From contig QCXZ01000137.1 of NCBI GenBank assembly GCA_025024175.1, positions 74,958,680 through 75,022,679 of the forward strand: a DNA stretch of 64,000 nt. Direction: 5' to 3'. Shown here piece after piece: positions 24,263 through 35,415 of this stretch (its first letter is position 1; each line of letters opens with the position of its first letter). The notes under the pieces are model-generated. The model was not told the origin of the DNA. It did no database searches and saw only the letters and a program-made list of their open reading frames with translations. Source of the stretch: Rhyzopertha dominica. Its lineage: Eukaryota; Arthropoda; Insecta; Coleoptera; Bostrichidae. The position numbers were made by a program, and so were the translations under genes.

Positions 24263-25456
24263 CACAGTAATTTTAGATAGAACAGATTATGAGAATAAAG
24301 TTAGAGAATTGTTAGATGAGGAACATTTCAAAAATTATCCTACCTAAAAAATTTCCAAAATTACTAATGATCTTTTGTTTCCGATTGCAAAGTACCTAAA
24401 TTATATGGTTTGCCCAAAATCCATTTATGTCCCGTTAAGACCCATCGTCAATACGATTGGCAGTCCTTGTTACAAATTAGCAAGATTCTGTGCTAACTAT
24501 TTAAAACCTTATATAGGATATNATAAAAGGTTTAAGTATTTTAGAAGGTGTTATTTTTGTAAGTTTTGACGTGGTTTCTTTAATTACGAAAGTACGCATC
24601 CCTAAATCGATAGATTTTATCAAATTCACGCTTAATTAATTAACACGATAGCCAGATTATCTGAACATTGTTTAAAATCTACTTATTTCTTATAGAACGA
24701 TTATTTTTATAAACAAAAATCAGGTTGTGCGATGGGTTCACCTCTAAGTCCTGTAGTAGCCAATTTGTTTATGGAAACTTCTGGACAGGTAGCGATGAAT
24801 AGTTTTCAGTTTAAGCAAAAATATTGGTGTAGGTACGTAGACGACACTTTTCTTACTTGGCTCCACGGTATAGAAGAGTTAGGTAGGTTTCTAAATCATT
24901 TGGGCAGTCAAAATCCTGATATAAAATTTACTATAGAATTAGCAAGCAATGGTAGTTTACCTTTCTTAGATGTCCAAATTTACAGAATAAACGTTGGACG
25001 GTCGGGACATAAGGTTTACAGAAAACCAACACACACAGACAGATATTCACATGCCACATCTCACCACTCTTCCTCTCAAAATAATAATTTTATAAGGACG
25101 TTATTTGTTAAGGCACATAGGATCTCAGACGAAAGTTCTTTACAAAAGGAAATGTATCATCTTAAATCAGCGCTAGTGAGAAATGGTTATAGCAATAAGA
25201 ATATTTGGTCAGTTTTTAATAAATGTGCTCATCCAAATCAAGTAAATTCTCAGCCAGGACGAAGTAAATTGAAGTTGAGTTTGTCTTATGTACAAGGCCT
25301 ATCGGAAAAATTAAAGAGGATGCTTAGAAAACACGATATTTTAGTTGTTGATGGTAAATATAATAATTTAGATAAAATTTTAAGTTCTACTAAAGATAAA
25401 GTACATTTATACAGTGAAGGTGTTTACAAANTTACTTGCTCTTGCGGAAAATGTTA
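24263..25456 (+). pseudogene. PLE-1 copy 2 reverse transcriptase, broken
   Basis: From 24270 the N-terminal part reads LDRTDYENKVRELLDEEHFK, then SIYVPLRPIVNTIGSPCYKL, both PLE RT signatures. Near 24565 FVSFDVVSL carries the motif A aspartate. After in-frame stops and shifts the largest open part (24732-25457) has MGSPLSPVVANLFMET, CRYVDDTFLTW (catalytic DD) and GSLPFLDVQIYR. It ends at a TAG inside the CGKC-x-IG start of the endonuclease. Copy 2 retains the 31 bp missing from copy 1, so the two decayed independently. Confidence 0.85.
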
Positions 25457-25690
25457 GATAGGTAAAACTAAAAGAAAAGTAGGCACCCGTTTGAAAGAAT
25501 ACATACGTGGTACTAGGTTGCAAAAGATAGATAAATCTTCCGTAGCTGAACACTCATTTTGACTAAACACATGATTGACTTTGATAAAACAAAAATTTTA
25601 CATAGAGAACAATATTATCACAAACGTCTAATAAAAGAAGCTATAGCAATTTGTAGGAATACTAATAATTTTAATAGGGATTGTGGAAGT
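25430..25690 (+). pseudogene. PLE-1 copy 2 GIY-YIG endonuclease, broken
   Basis: The translation CSCGKC is followed by a stop where Tyr of the GIY-YIG-type motif stands in copy 1, then IGKTKRKVGTRLKEYIRGTR. A second stop follows HSF. The C-terminal codons for NYELGDIWKAIL are deleted between 25688 and 25695, where the sequence jumps to the noncoding tail. Confidence 0.8.
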
Positions 25691-25985
25691 GAAAGCAGTT
25701 CGTGGATATCTAGTAGGTAGGTAGTTCCTTTTTCGTCGTTAGGCTCTTTTTTATCAGGTTGGCACGTTGCTTCTATGACGTCTGGTTCCTTAATGATTTG
25801 TTTATTTACCTTCAAAATTTTGTTTGAACTTGTGTCAGGTAAATTTTGGGGTTATCCGTCTTTGACAAAGATCACAGGTGTAATCGAAACGTCAGACTAA
25901 TACCTTTTTGTCAGTGTTTTCAAGAGACAGCGATCATTCCGAGAAAATATTGTCTTATATTACGGACGCTGAAAGCATTCACCCT
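25691..25985 (+). repeat. PLE-1 3' noncoding end, copy 2, hammerhead-like fold
   Basis: GTCT 25858-25861, TTGACAAA 25862-25869, stem GATCAC/GTAATC (25870-25875, 25880-25885; one mismatch), GAAA 25886-25889, CGTC 25890-25893, AGAC 25894-25897. Same architecture as copy 1. Confidence 0.6.
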
Positions 25986-27239
25986 TATTATAGGCTATCT
26001 TATCCATAACATAATTAGCTTTTTTGTTAACTTCATTTCCCAAAAGCACTTTTAAAAACAGTTATTATCCATCCATCGCTGTCATGATCTCTTAAACATA
26101 ATCTCAGACTTATGAAAGATCTGGTTTGTAAACATGTACCTCGATATACACCTACATATAGCCATCTTGCGATATCTACATTCAGAACAAATATATAGAC
26201 CTGGCCTTTATGGAATTAAGACTGGTGTTCTAATTAATGTTTAGCTGAGGTTTTTCCAAAGATGTGTTGCTCTTAAGACATGAAAAGAGTTTTAACTTAA
26301 TGTTAAAGTGAGAATAGACAAGTTTGGTTGCTGTACCAACTAAGCTTTGAGAAATTTTGGCTTTGGGCAATAAAAATTGAGTCTCAAAGTCTCAAAATTA
26401 ATGCTGTTCTTAAAGTACTAATTTATATGGTATACACTATACACCCGTAGTAAATACAGTAGTAATATTTATTTGGCTCTAAGAATCTATAATTTAAAAT
26501 ACTCAGATACAAGAGTGCTGCTGCTTTTGAAAAATTGAAAGTTGATTTGAAGTTACAGGGACCGTTATGTATAAGAAAAAGATATTGGCACGAATATAAA
26601 CAAGAACCTGGAATTGGAAGTTCTATTAATAATATAAAAAAATACAGAACTAAGTTGCAAAGAAGTTGAAGCAAAAACTGACTTATGAGGGAGCACTGTT
26701 AATCAAATTATCGCCAAGCCAAGTTTCAGCATATATGGTTTTGGATATATCTGATTATTTCAGGGTGGTTTAGCCCACATCTTGTCCAAATCCAGTCTTG
26801 TTTGCGTTTATAGTATCACCAAATAGTAAATAGACAATCTATGGGGTATTTGTAAAATTATGTTAAAGTCAGTTGTTTTACTATTATTTGAAAACGTTTT
26901 TTTTGTATATACATGTAGCATGACATTCACTTGATCAATAAAGAGAAGAGGTTGCGATTAAAAAATAATCGATTAAAAACAGAGTCGCACCACAGAAGTA
27001 CCAATTAGCTGCCTTCATAAGTAGTGATAGAATATTGCAAATGATATAAGATTAAGGCATCCAACCAAACCAAAAAAATATTGTATTATAGATGAGTATC
27101 ATTTACCTACGAACGAACGAATAATCACCACGATTTTAACCATAAGAATAATATTAATGACAACCCCAAGAATTTGTATCCGCACAAATATCTATGTCAT
27201 CTATGTCAGATATCGTATGGTAGTGTTTTGTCAAAACCA
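25986..27239. other. AT-rich intron, nothing recognised
   Basis: Unclassified sequence. The ORF at 26423-26674 (-) has no domain. Confidence 0.5.
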
Positions 27240-27760
27240 GGCGAAGTATCCAAATTTATCTTTACATCTGCTATTCCACGCCAATATTTTGCACCCTTCC
27301 GGACCAGTCGGTCGCTTTACATTCAGTTATTCCGAATTCGGCATTACAATTTTCGAAGGTTAGGATAGATGTCGGATGTATGCAATGTTCTCCGTCACCC
27401 ACAATTTCCGATATCTGAAAGTGTAATCATTCTGCAAGATCTGCATGCAGAATATATAATGTCGTGGTCGCACATGTCGACCTCCGCTGCCTTGTGCGAT
27501 TCGCGCCACCGCCATTGATTTCGAATAATGTTTGCAAGGCGCGACTTTAAAATCGAATTTACGGAAGTGAGAGGAAATACGATCGCGTCAGTTGATATAT
27601 AACACTGGAGGAATTTTTGCCACTTTCGTTATTTATCGCCCGACGTGGAGCGCATATTATTCAAAATATAACCAGTCGGTTTCGCTTGTCAAGCAGTTTC
27701 TCGCAATATGCGGGTTTACTGTTTAGAACGGTGGAAGCCTAAAATGTACTGAGACCTGAA
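27240..27760. other. GC-richer unique island, candidate conserved noncoding element
   Basis: A block of raised GC and CpG with closed reading frames. Resembles the other islands of the intron. Confidence 0.35.
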
Positions 27761-27889
27761 GGGCCGGTAATCTTGTTAAAAAGGCTAATGGCATTCCAAT
27801 CATTCCATGGTATTAGAGCAGCGCACATAAAACTTCAGTTCACATGCTGCATCTTCTAGGAAACTTACCTACATCTATTGTTTTCAGGT

Positions 27890-28510
27890 TATGGCTTGCA
27901 TTTTTTGAGGTCAACTTCGCAGCTATCTACCAATTTCCAAATTAACATCTTTATTAGCACCAGTCTTTAGTGCTTCATGTAGCCAGACGTCCCATTTGCT
28001 GTAAAATGTAACTTTCTACATTTGGAGCTTAGCCACCAAGAAGCACAACTGCCTATCTTTTACAAGTAGTTAATGATTCTATAGTGTAAAGTTGGCCAAT
28101 TGTGCTTTACTTTTGTGGCTAACTTATAAACATAAAAATTAGAATTTTACCAAAAAGTGGTCATGTGGCTAAGGTAATACATGAAGCGCAATCAAAGCAC
28201 TAAAGATTGGTAGAAAAACTGACATTTGTGCTTCATGTTTGTGGCTAGAATTCATAATTATACAATAATTATTATGAGCATATAAAAATATAATTCTTGA
28301 AGCACTAAAGGCTGTAAAGGCTGGTGTTAACAGAGATGCTATTTATGAAAACTGATGGCTAAGTGAGAAGTTGGCCACAAAAATCATAACGGTCATAGTT
28401 TGAAAGCAATATATGTGGCCGTAGATTTTTTTGAAGCACAATGAGGCACAATGGAAGTGCTATAAGTACAGGGTAAGGCAAAATAACTTGTGCTTCATTT
28501 TGGTGGCCCG
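27890..28510. repeat. Foldback-like block with repeated GTGCTTC...GTGGC motif pairs
   Basis: 27890-27985 and 28297-28405 are imperfect inverted repeats sharing GAAGCACTAAAG and GAAGTTGnCC. Across the block GTGCTTC or its complement occurs near 27970, 28040, 28102, 28183, 28228, 28299, 28433 and 28490, nearly always within about 30 bp of TGTGGC or its complement (28032, 28114, 28164, 28240, 28373, 28414, 28502). No coding frame. It could be a nested foldback element or a decayed tandem repeat. Confidence 0.6.
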
Positions 28511-28654
28511 ATTCCTAGGACCAAGTCAGGTTACTAACTTTTCTGATCAGTAAATTTGGAAAGTTTGCATAAGAAACACGCCTGGCTTCCAAAGAATTTT
28601 TTAGTGCTCACGTACGCATATCCTGCAAATTAAGCAAGTGGGCATACCACACAA

Positions 28655-29135
28655 AGCAGTTACGAGGCGGTGAAAGATTTAGCTTCTGGCCTGGACAAAT
28701 CTCAATTATGTATGTTAACAGCCAAACACATACAGTACCTCATTGGGCATTCACAGCATTCATAACTAAAACCTTTAAATTATACATGAACAATGTTCCG
28801 ATTGAATGGGTAGATCGAGCTAAAAACCTTGGTGTCATTTTTGACTATTAGTTATTGTTCATTCTGCACGTTGACTACACATTTCGCATATCATTTATGA
28901 TATTGAAGGACCTGTACAATTTTAAATAGTTTTTAGATGAAAGAATAACTAATCTAAGATTGTCAAACACCTTGATTTACCTTCCCACTGATCACTGTTG
29001 CGGAGTGATCTGCTTTTTTTTGAAGTCAAGCTAACTTCAGCTAATACAGAATGCCTGCATGAAGTTTGTCTGCAACATCCCTTACTGGAACTATGCTACT
29101 CCTTGGGCGAATTAAAAGCCGAGTTTTGTGTATGT
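28655..29135 (+). pseudogene. CR1/Jockey-type LINE reverse transcriptase C-terminal fragment
   Basis: Frames read ASGLDKSQLCMLTAKH, then VPIEWVDRAKNLGVIFDY, the conserved segment after RT palm of CR1/Jockey-type LINEs, and further LQLIQNACMKFVCNIPYWN, the typical C-terminal block. Stops and shifts separate them. The RT catalytic motifs are not present. A 5'-truncated, decayed copy. Confidence 0.75.
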
Positions 29136-30954
29136 TGCCTCCTGTCACTGTTTAGAAGGTAGTGTTTTTTTTCTGGTTTTGCAGTAAAAACTGACGTACC
29201 ACACCTCCAGAAAAACAATGACGGAGATGTAATTTTTGAAATTTTGTTGTTAATTATGTCGAATATGTCAGAAATAGTTATTTTTCCCATGCTGCAGCGA
29301 CACAATTGTAGTATGCACAGGTGGTATACTAGGTTTAATCCATAGAGCAATGTTATTCCTAAATTTTATGATCCATTTTTCAGCAGCATTATATAGGTTG
29401 TAAAAGCTGTCAGATAAGAACAGTAACGCAACTTTTAATGCACCTGGCCGCTATTACAAGACAGATAATGTAGAACATTATTCTGCCATGAGAATGAGCA
29501 GCAACTTCTTATTCATTCGTTATTTGCAATCTAAAGCAGAAACAGCATCAGACTAAAAAAGCGCAACTGGGTCAGATAAACGGCGAACTGCCCTTTTCGG
29601 TGTTTTTTGTAGTTTGCTTCAAGAAAAAAATGGTTTTTTTTTGTGGAATTATACACATTTCTACGTAGTAATATCAAAAATCGATTTCTATTTTTTTAAT
29701 AAANTGAAACTGATAGATGTACCGTACAACTTTTTAAATTGCGGTAGCTAACTTTCGCCAGCAAATATTATGCCACTTGACCAACGCCATTACCCTACAG
29801 TTTACGGTTGATGAACTCTTTCCTCTTTGCTAAAAGGCATCATAATATGAAATACAACATACATTTTTTTCAATAGCAGCTTATTACGATAAAATACAAA
29901 TAATCAGCATTTACTGCAAAAACAATTGACGATAGTTATAAGCTGTACCTCCACGTTCACTGCTTGACGTTTTCTGCGACAATTTCACTTCATAAACGTC
30001 TTTACAATAAGAAGTTTAAACCGTGGATGATCTTCCTCCCTTGGAATTATTAGTTATCGATAACATGGAAGCTGCAGTGCATGGCATACTATTATTTTAC
30101 ACGAATGCACCGCTTTCTTTAGAGGTTCACTGGTAGGTACGGCAGAACAGTATAACTGCACTAATGAATTTGGTTTCCAGTACCTGGCCATCTTTCCACG
30201 ACATTTACATTTCAAGGTGTGCATGCACTTATGTAAATATAAGGTAAAGGTACACAGGTTTCATCCCTAGCTCTAATGCGAGTTCATGAAATGCAGATCA
30301 GACACGGTCTGAGGTATGTTAATGCAACACATACTTATTACTAAGCATGAGTTATCGCGATTGATCCAATTCAAATCCAAACAATTTAGATCTTTGCAGT
30401 GGTGATGATTTTAAAAACAGTTATTTCTGAATAAAAAGAAACCATTATGCACATAAGTGGTAATATTTAAAAACTATTTATGCCACAATAAAAATTTACA
30501 CATATTTAGAGAAAATAAAATAAAAATAATTTAATTTATAATAAATAAGAGTGGCACACGCTTATAAATTTCATAAATACGAACGCCACAGTTGGTTACT
30601 ATGTGTCTTGAAATTATTGATAATTTTCACAACAATGCGTTCTGTGTGGCTTCTAGAGGTTAAAAAATCTATGTACACATGTGAATTTTTTAATATGGTT
30701 TTGACTTGTATCAGACAATTAATTAAACAGTATAATATAAGGTCTTTACTAGAATGTTTCTCGCAAAATCACGTCCTGTACAACCACTGAACGAATGCAT
30801 TCTGAAAAGTTTCTTAGCAGTTAATATGCCTAAAACGATTTATCTCGATATATTCCATCATATCTAAGAAATTTAGCCTACGTTACAGTTGAAATTCGAA
30901 TTTAATCGAAACCCGAATTCACCGGACGAGAAACTAGTGACAACAAATTAATTA
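29136..30954. other. AT-rich intron, nothing recognised
   Basis: No element or gene identified. ORFs 29096-29350 (-) and 30551-30790 (+) match nothing that I know. Confidence 0.5.
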
Positions 30955-31130
30955 ATTCAAAATTTTGTTTGAACTAGTGTCAGACGATATTTTGAGGTTC
31001 TCGTCTTTGACAAAGATTGCAGGCGTAATCGAAACATCAGACTAATAACTTTTTGTCAGTGTTTTAAAACGAGAGCGAACTTTCAGCAAACATATCTTGC
31101 ATTATGGGCGCTGAAAGCATTCACCCTTGT
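30955..31130 (+). repeat. Solo PLE-1 3' end
   Basis: About 175 bp matching the 3' ends at 3265-3444 and 25815-25985, from AAAATTTTGTTTGAACTAG through GCTGAAAGCATTCACCC. It retains GTCT 31003-31006, TTGACAAA 31007-31014, stem GATTGC/GTAATC (31015-31020, 31025-31030, one G-U pair) and GAAA 31031-31034; the CGTC box is CATC here. No coding part attached. Confidence 0.8.
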
Positions 31131-31346
31131 ATACAACAAATCACTTTATTTAATATTAGCTTCCACTGGTTAGACTAAAATTAGCAGAAGTAGTTTCACT
31201 AGTCCTACGCTTAAGTTGTACACTCAAGTGCCGGTATCTTGATAGGTAAAGAGATTACAAGTTGACTTGTGTTCTTTTTTTACAGCAAAAAAGAAAAGCA
31301 AAACGTTGCAGGAAGGTAAGGGTTTTGGATGCAAAAGTCTATTATA

Positions 31347-32730
31347 CAGGATGTTTCAGGAATGATAATGACCCTGACGAAATTAAAAATGCAACCCAAA
31401 ATACATTCTCATAGCCAATGTGGTTATTTTACATAACGGTATTACATTAATAATAAATTGGGAATCCATGACGGCTGTGCGCTATGGTTCCTGTGACTGT
31501 ATTTATTAAAAGATGTATTCAAATGATGAAAAAAACGGTTATGATTTTGACTTATGGTGAATGCAAGAAAATGCTTCCGCTGCTACTCGTTTATACAGAC
31601 AACGTTTTCCAAATAGAAGAACTCCTGCCGATACAATTTTCAAGAGACTTGAATTAACTTTAAGGACAAACTGGCCATCACCACTGAAAAAGTCAAGAGA
31701 AAGAACACAACAATCTCTGACAATGAAATTATAGTATTGGAAATGATTGACAAAAATCCTCATATTTGTCAAAGGGTAGTCTCAACATTAGTCTGTCTTC
31801 AGTACACCGAATAATTAAAAGCAATCAATTTCATCCGTATCACTTGCAATTGGTTCAGACCTTAAAGGAGACAGATTATCCTAAAAGACTAACTTTTTTC
31901 GGAAACACCAAAATTTCAATGTGATATTTTATGACAACATTTGCTTCTCAGATGAAGCAAGATTTTCTAATAATGGTGGAGTTAACAAATATAACATGCA
32001 TTATTATGCGCAAGAAAATCCACTTTGGATTCGAGAAGGATATTTTCGAACTATCTACTCGACGAATGTCTGGTGTGGAATATTGGGGAATAAAATTGTT
32101 GGGCCTCCTTTTTTCGTGATAGTTTAAACGGCAATACTTATCTAAATTTTTTCAGATACATTTTATCGGTACTTCTCCAAAATATAAATTTACAAGTAAG
32201 ACAAGATCTATGGTTACAACAAGATGGGGCACCTGCGCATATCATAGAATAGTGCGAAATCATCTTGATTTGGTTTTGCCTAACCGATGGATAGGAAGAG
32301 GTTCAATAAATCATTGGCATCTGGTAAAAGAGCAAGCATACCAAACACCAATTGAAAGTGTAGAACATTTAGAAAGTAAAATACGTGATGCATGTAGATC
32401 CATCACTCCAGAAATGTCAATGCATGTTAAAAGATCGTTTTGGGCACGAATTCAAGCTTGTGAAAACAACCGAGGGCGACATTTTGAACACTTATTACAC
32501 ATTAATGTTATTGAGTAAACATTTTTCAAAAATAAAATTGGATTTACAATACCGAATTTACTTAAAGCAAATGATTGAAGTTTATGCCAAAATTTACGAA
32601 TTTATACAGCTCTCTACGTTTTATATTTTTTAAGACGATGAACAATTATCTATCAATGTTAGCTGAACAAATGTATTTTGGGTTGTATTTTTAATTTCGT
32701 CAGGGTCATTATCATTCGTGAAACATCCTG
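31347..32730 (+). mobile_element. Mariner-type DNA transposon with 61-bp TIRs
   Basis: Both ends start CAGGATGTTTCA and remain inverted repeats for about 61 bp with two mismatches, passing through AATGATAATGACCCTGACG and CAACCCAAAATACATT. TA dinucleotides flank it (31345-31346 and 32731-32732), the signature of Tc1/mariner integration. The interior encodes a broken transposase on the plus strand. Size 1384 bp. Confidence 0.92.
31545..32516 (+). pseudogene. Mariner-type DDE transposase, frameshifted, third catalytic residue deleted
   Basis: Successive frames give the YGEC start, ATRLYRQRFPNRRTPADTIF (DNA-binding helix-turn-helix), a linker with IDKNPHICQRVVST, ICFSDEARF (first catalytic Asp), STNVWCGILGNKIVGPPFF, LQQDGAPAH (second catalytic Asp), then NRWIGRGS. 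The following SPD-type segment with the third catalytic Asp is missing: NRWIGRGS runs almost directly into EQAYQTPIESVEHL, which normally lies about 20 residues after it. The C-terminus GRHFEHLL is retained. This is the transposase type of insect mariner relatives that start with a DUF4817 helix-turn-helix; inactive here. Confidence 0.88.
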
Positions 32731-33059
32731 TATAATAACTAAAAACGGCCAAAGGTAAGGCATTTGCGGGCCATTGTTTATATTAAAAAAATTTTTATGC
32801 AAAAACTTTAACTTTTAAATAAAGAGTAAAGATAAAAATAATAGAACGGAGATTACTGAGATTAATGCGAGATATAGCATTAATTGAGCACTGATATCGA
32901 TAGCAACTCAAATAGGGTGTTCGATCTGCCTTTACAAGGATGCCTTGTTTATAATTGTGCGCAAAATATGAAAAAAAAATAATTTTTATTAATTAGGATA
33001 CTTCATTCTACCGGAGCCTGTAATAAAGGTTGAGTGAATCAAATTCTGAAGTGACAGTA
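32731..33059. other. AT-rich intron, nothing recognised
   Basis: No feature seen. Confidence 0.5.
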
Positions 33060-33560
33060 AACTTTTTATATCACTGCAGGAAAATTCGATTTTAGCATTG
33101 ACCCTGTCAGGTCCGGGATTTCAATAGCCGTTCGAGAATTTACTAAAACGTGTCCTTTAAAATATTCCTACTACCAGTCGTTCCGCAGACACTTATTAAA
33201 AGTGAATGGGGAGAATCGCACGATAAAGCTGAATTTATGCCGCGGAGGGCAACCGGCAGCTGGTTTCACTAATTCGTTGGTGGTGCTGTTTTGACACTTT
33301 ATGAAAGCACGCAACGCGTTTGTTGTGCTACCGGATCGGCTAATTTTAGCCGGCAGCACGCCTTTTAGCGAATCCGCAATAACAAACGTTGCTCGCTTCC
33401 CATTTGGAGCCGACTGCTTCGTTTGAAAATTCAGCCGTAAGCCCAAGCATAACAATTAAAAGCAGCGGCTCATTATTCCGTGTTTTCGTTGCAAGCATAC
33501 CTCCAGTATAGGTGCGACCGTCGGCGACATGATGTGAGGATTTCTGTTTTGTCATTTTTC
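33060..33560. other. GC-richer unique island, candidate conserved noncoding element
   Basis: Raised GC and CpG. Minus-strand ORFs 33171-33455 and 33346-33564 overlap in different frames; the second contains a hydrophobic run (LLLIVMLGL) but no supporting motif. A noncoding regulatory role is the simpler reading. Confidence 0.35.
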
Positions 33561-34689
33561 TCAAATTGGTTTTTTAATTTGTAATCGTACGCCAAGCAAA
33601 TTTCATCGATTTTTACGTAAAAATAGCACTTAACTTAAAGCATCTACAATTTTGTCTGCGAGATACGTTAGTGCAATAGGTAATGTGGAATAATATGAAA
33701 AAATATCTAGTTGGGCTAAAAAATTTGTAGTCTCTATAAATTATAGTTATTGACATCGTTAAAATTTTTATACATAATTGGGAAATTACGTTTTGGGATT
33801 TATTTACGCCTAAGCTACAATATGGACATGAGTGAGGTTTAAATTTGTGAACATTCTAGTTGTATTTTCTTACCTCATTGACTATCATTTAACAGTAAAA
33901 ATTATAATTAAATTAACAACAAAAAAACCATTCCGACCCTGGTTACGTCCCAATAATCTACCTATAAGAATTTAATGATATCAACAACCATAATTTCTCA
34001 TAAAAGATGTTTTTTCAAGAAGATTTTGGAACATTATGGACATTGCACACAAAGAAGAGCATCAACACTTTAAATGTTGTCCACTAACACGTTGAAAGAA
34101 ATTAGTGTTTCCCAAACATATATTGAACTATATCTAAAACATCGACACCACGTTGCCAGATTTAGGAAAAAGGTAATATATATAGAAATAGAAAAAACCA
34201 TATAGAAGATTAAAGACATAAAAATCACGTTAAAGAACTTAAACACATAACTCCATGAGGATCTAGTTCAAAACACATACCTAACTTAAGAATCTTAAAA
34301 ATCCACTCCAGATTCCAACTAAGACGAATAACATAAAACAATCAATAGCCTCAAACAAAAATTCTCTAAAATAAAGATCAATACAGCCAAATGGTTCATT
34401 AGCAACTATACACAACTCACCATACCAGAAGAACCTAAAGTAGGTCCTACGTCTAGGACTGAATTTTGCAATAGAAGAACAAAACACACCAGTCGAGACC
34501 GTCATGAAGGATATAAAATACTGAATCGGAAAAGAAATAAATGAGGGCGAACAACAAAAAATCTTAAATGACGTCAATTCAACTTCTCCGTATAATGTCC
34601 AAAGAGCGTAACAATTATGCTTTAATATCTCTTTTCACTAACATGTTAAACAAGTAGTAATAGCCACCGTAAAGAGAAAATGGGGTTTC
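33561..34689. other. AT-rich intron leading into a PLE remnant
   Basis: Unclassified. The part from about 34140 may be the decayed N-terminal half of the PLE described at 34690-35415, but frames are too broken to name motifs. Confidence 0.4.
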
Positions 34690-35415
34690 ACATAATGTTT
34701 CTCAGATATTGAAACAAAGTTATTTTTATTTCAGCATAATGACAATTTTTTAACAGCAAATAGAAGGAACATCAATGTTATTGCCTACAAGTCATTTTGC
34801 AAATTTGGCTACAAATGAACTATTTGAGTATGTAATAACAGATAAGGTAGATAAGGCAAACAATATCTTAAATCTGTTCAGCTCCTGTCGCAGCATACTT
34901 AAATTCACCATAGAGACTAATAACCAAATTCCATTTCTAGATCGGTTCATAATCAGAGAACACAACAAAATAACAACTATTAGGCAGACAAGACCCACCA
35001 ATTTCAATTGGTATTCTCATCANACACAACTACCCCCAANTACTTTATGAACACACACATAAACAAATTTTATTTATAAAGCATTTTAATGCATTTTAAT
35101 TGTGACAAATATAAAATTAATCGTTAAAATTTTCTATTAAAAATATTTCTCTTAAAATGAACATTATGAAGACTTGGAACACATTAACTATGAATAAAAA
35201 ATTAAACAACAAATTACAAACCTAAACCGAAAAAGAAAATTTGTTAGAAAGAGTTTATTAAATTAAATGAAGACAATGTGATGCCTTTTACATAGGACAA
35301 ACAAAACAGTATTTAAAAAATAAAATATACGAACACAAAAATGATTGAAAATTTAAACCTAACCCCGATCTTGAAAAGACAACTCTTGAAAGACATTTTT
35401 ATACAAACATACTGA
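34690..35415 (+). pseudogene. Penelope-like element remnant of a third lineage (RT plus GIY-YIG)
   Basis: 34775-35050 encodes NNILNLFSSCRSILKFTIET, then NQIPFLDRFIIREHNKI and TRPTNFNWYSH, the region after the catalytic DD in PLE RTs (IKFT-x-E, LPFLD, YRKPT-x-T). Near 35285 another frame gives CDAFYIGQTKQYLKN, then YEHKN, the GIY-YIG endonuclease. Sequence differs clearly from PLE-1 and PLE-2 in this window. Ambiguous bases at 35023 and 35040. Dead copy. Confidence 0.75.

Larger units (their letters stand above)
24188..25985 (+). mobile_element. Penelope-like element, family PLE-1, copy 2, with inverted 3'-end fragment at its 5' side
   Basis: Same family as 2080-3444. It starts with a fragment of the element's own 3' end in inverted orientation (24188-24262), then RT, broken GIY-YIG endonuclease and a direct-oriented 3' end finishing near 25985. 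Opposed terminal fragments of this kind are typical of Penelope insertions, which often carry partial or inverted pseudo-LTR copies. Confidence 0.88.

Noticed and set aside
31539..31772. 77-codon minus-strand ORF
   Set aside because: Antisense to the mariner-type transposase remnant.
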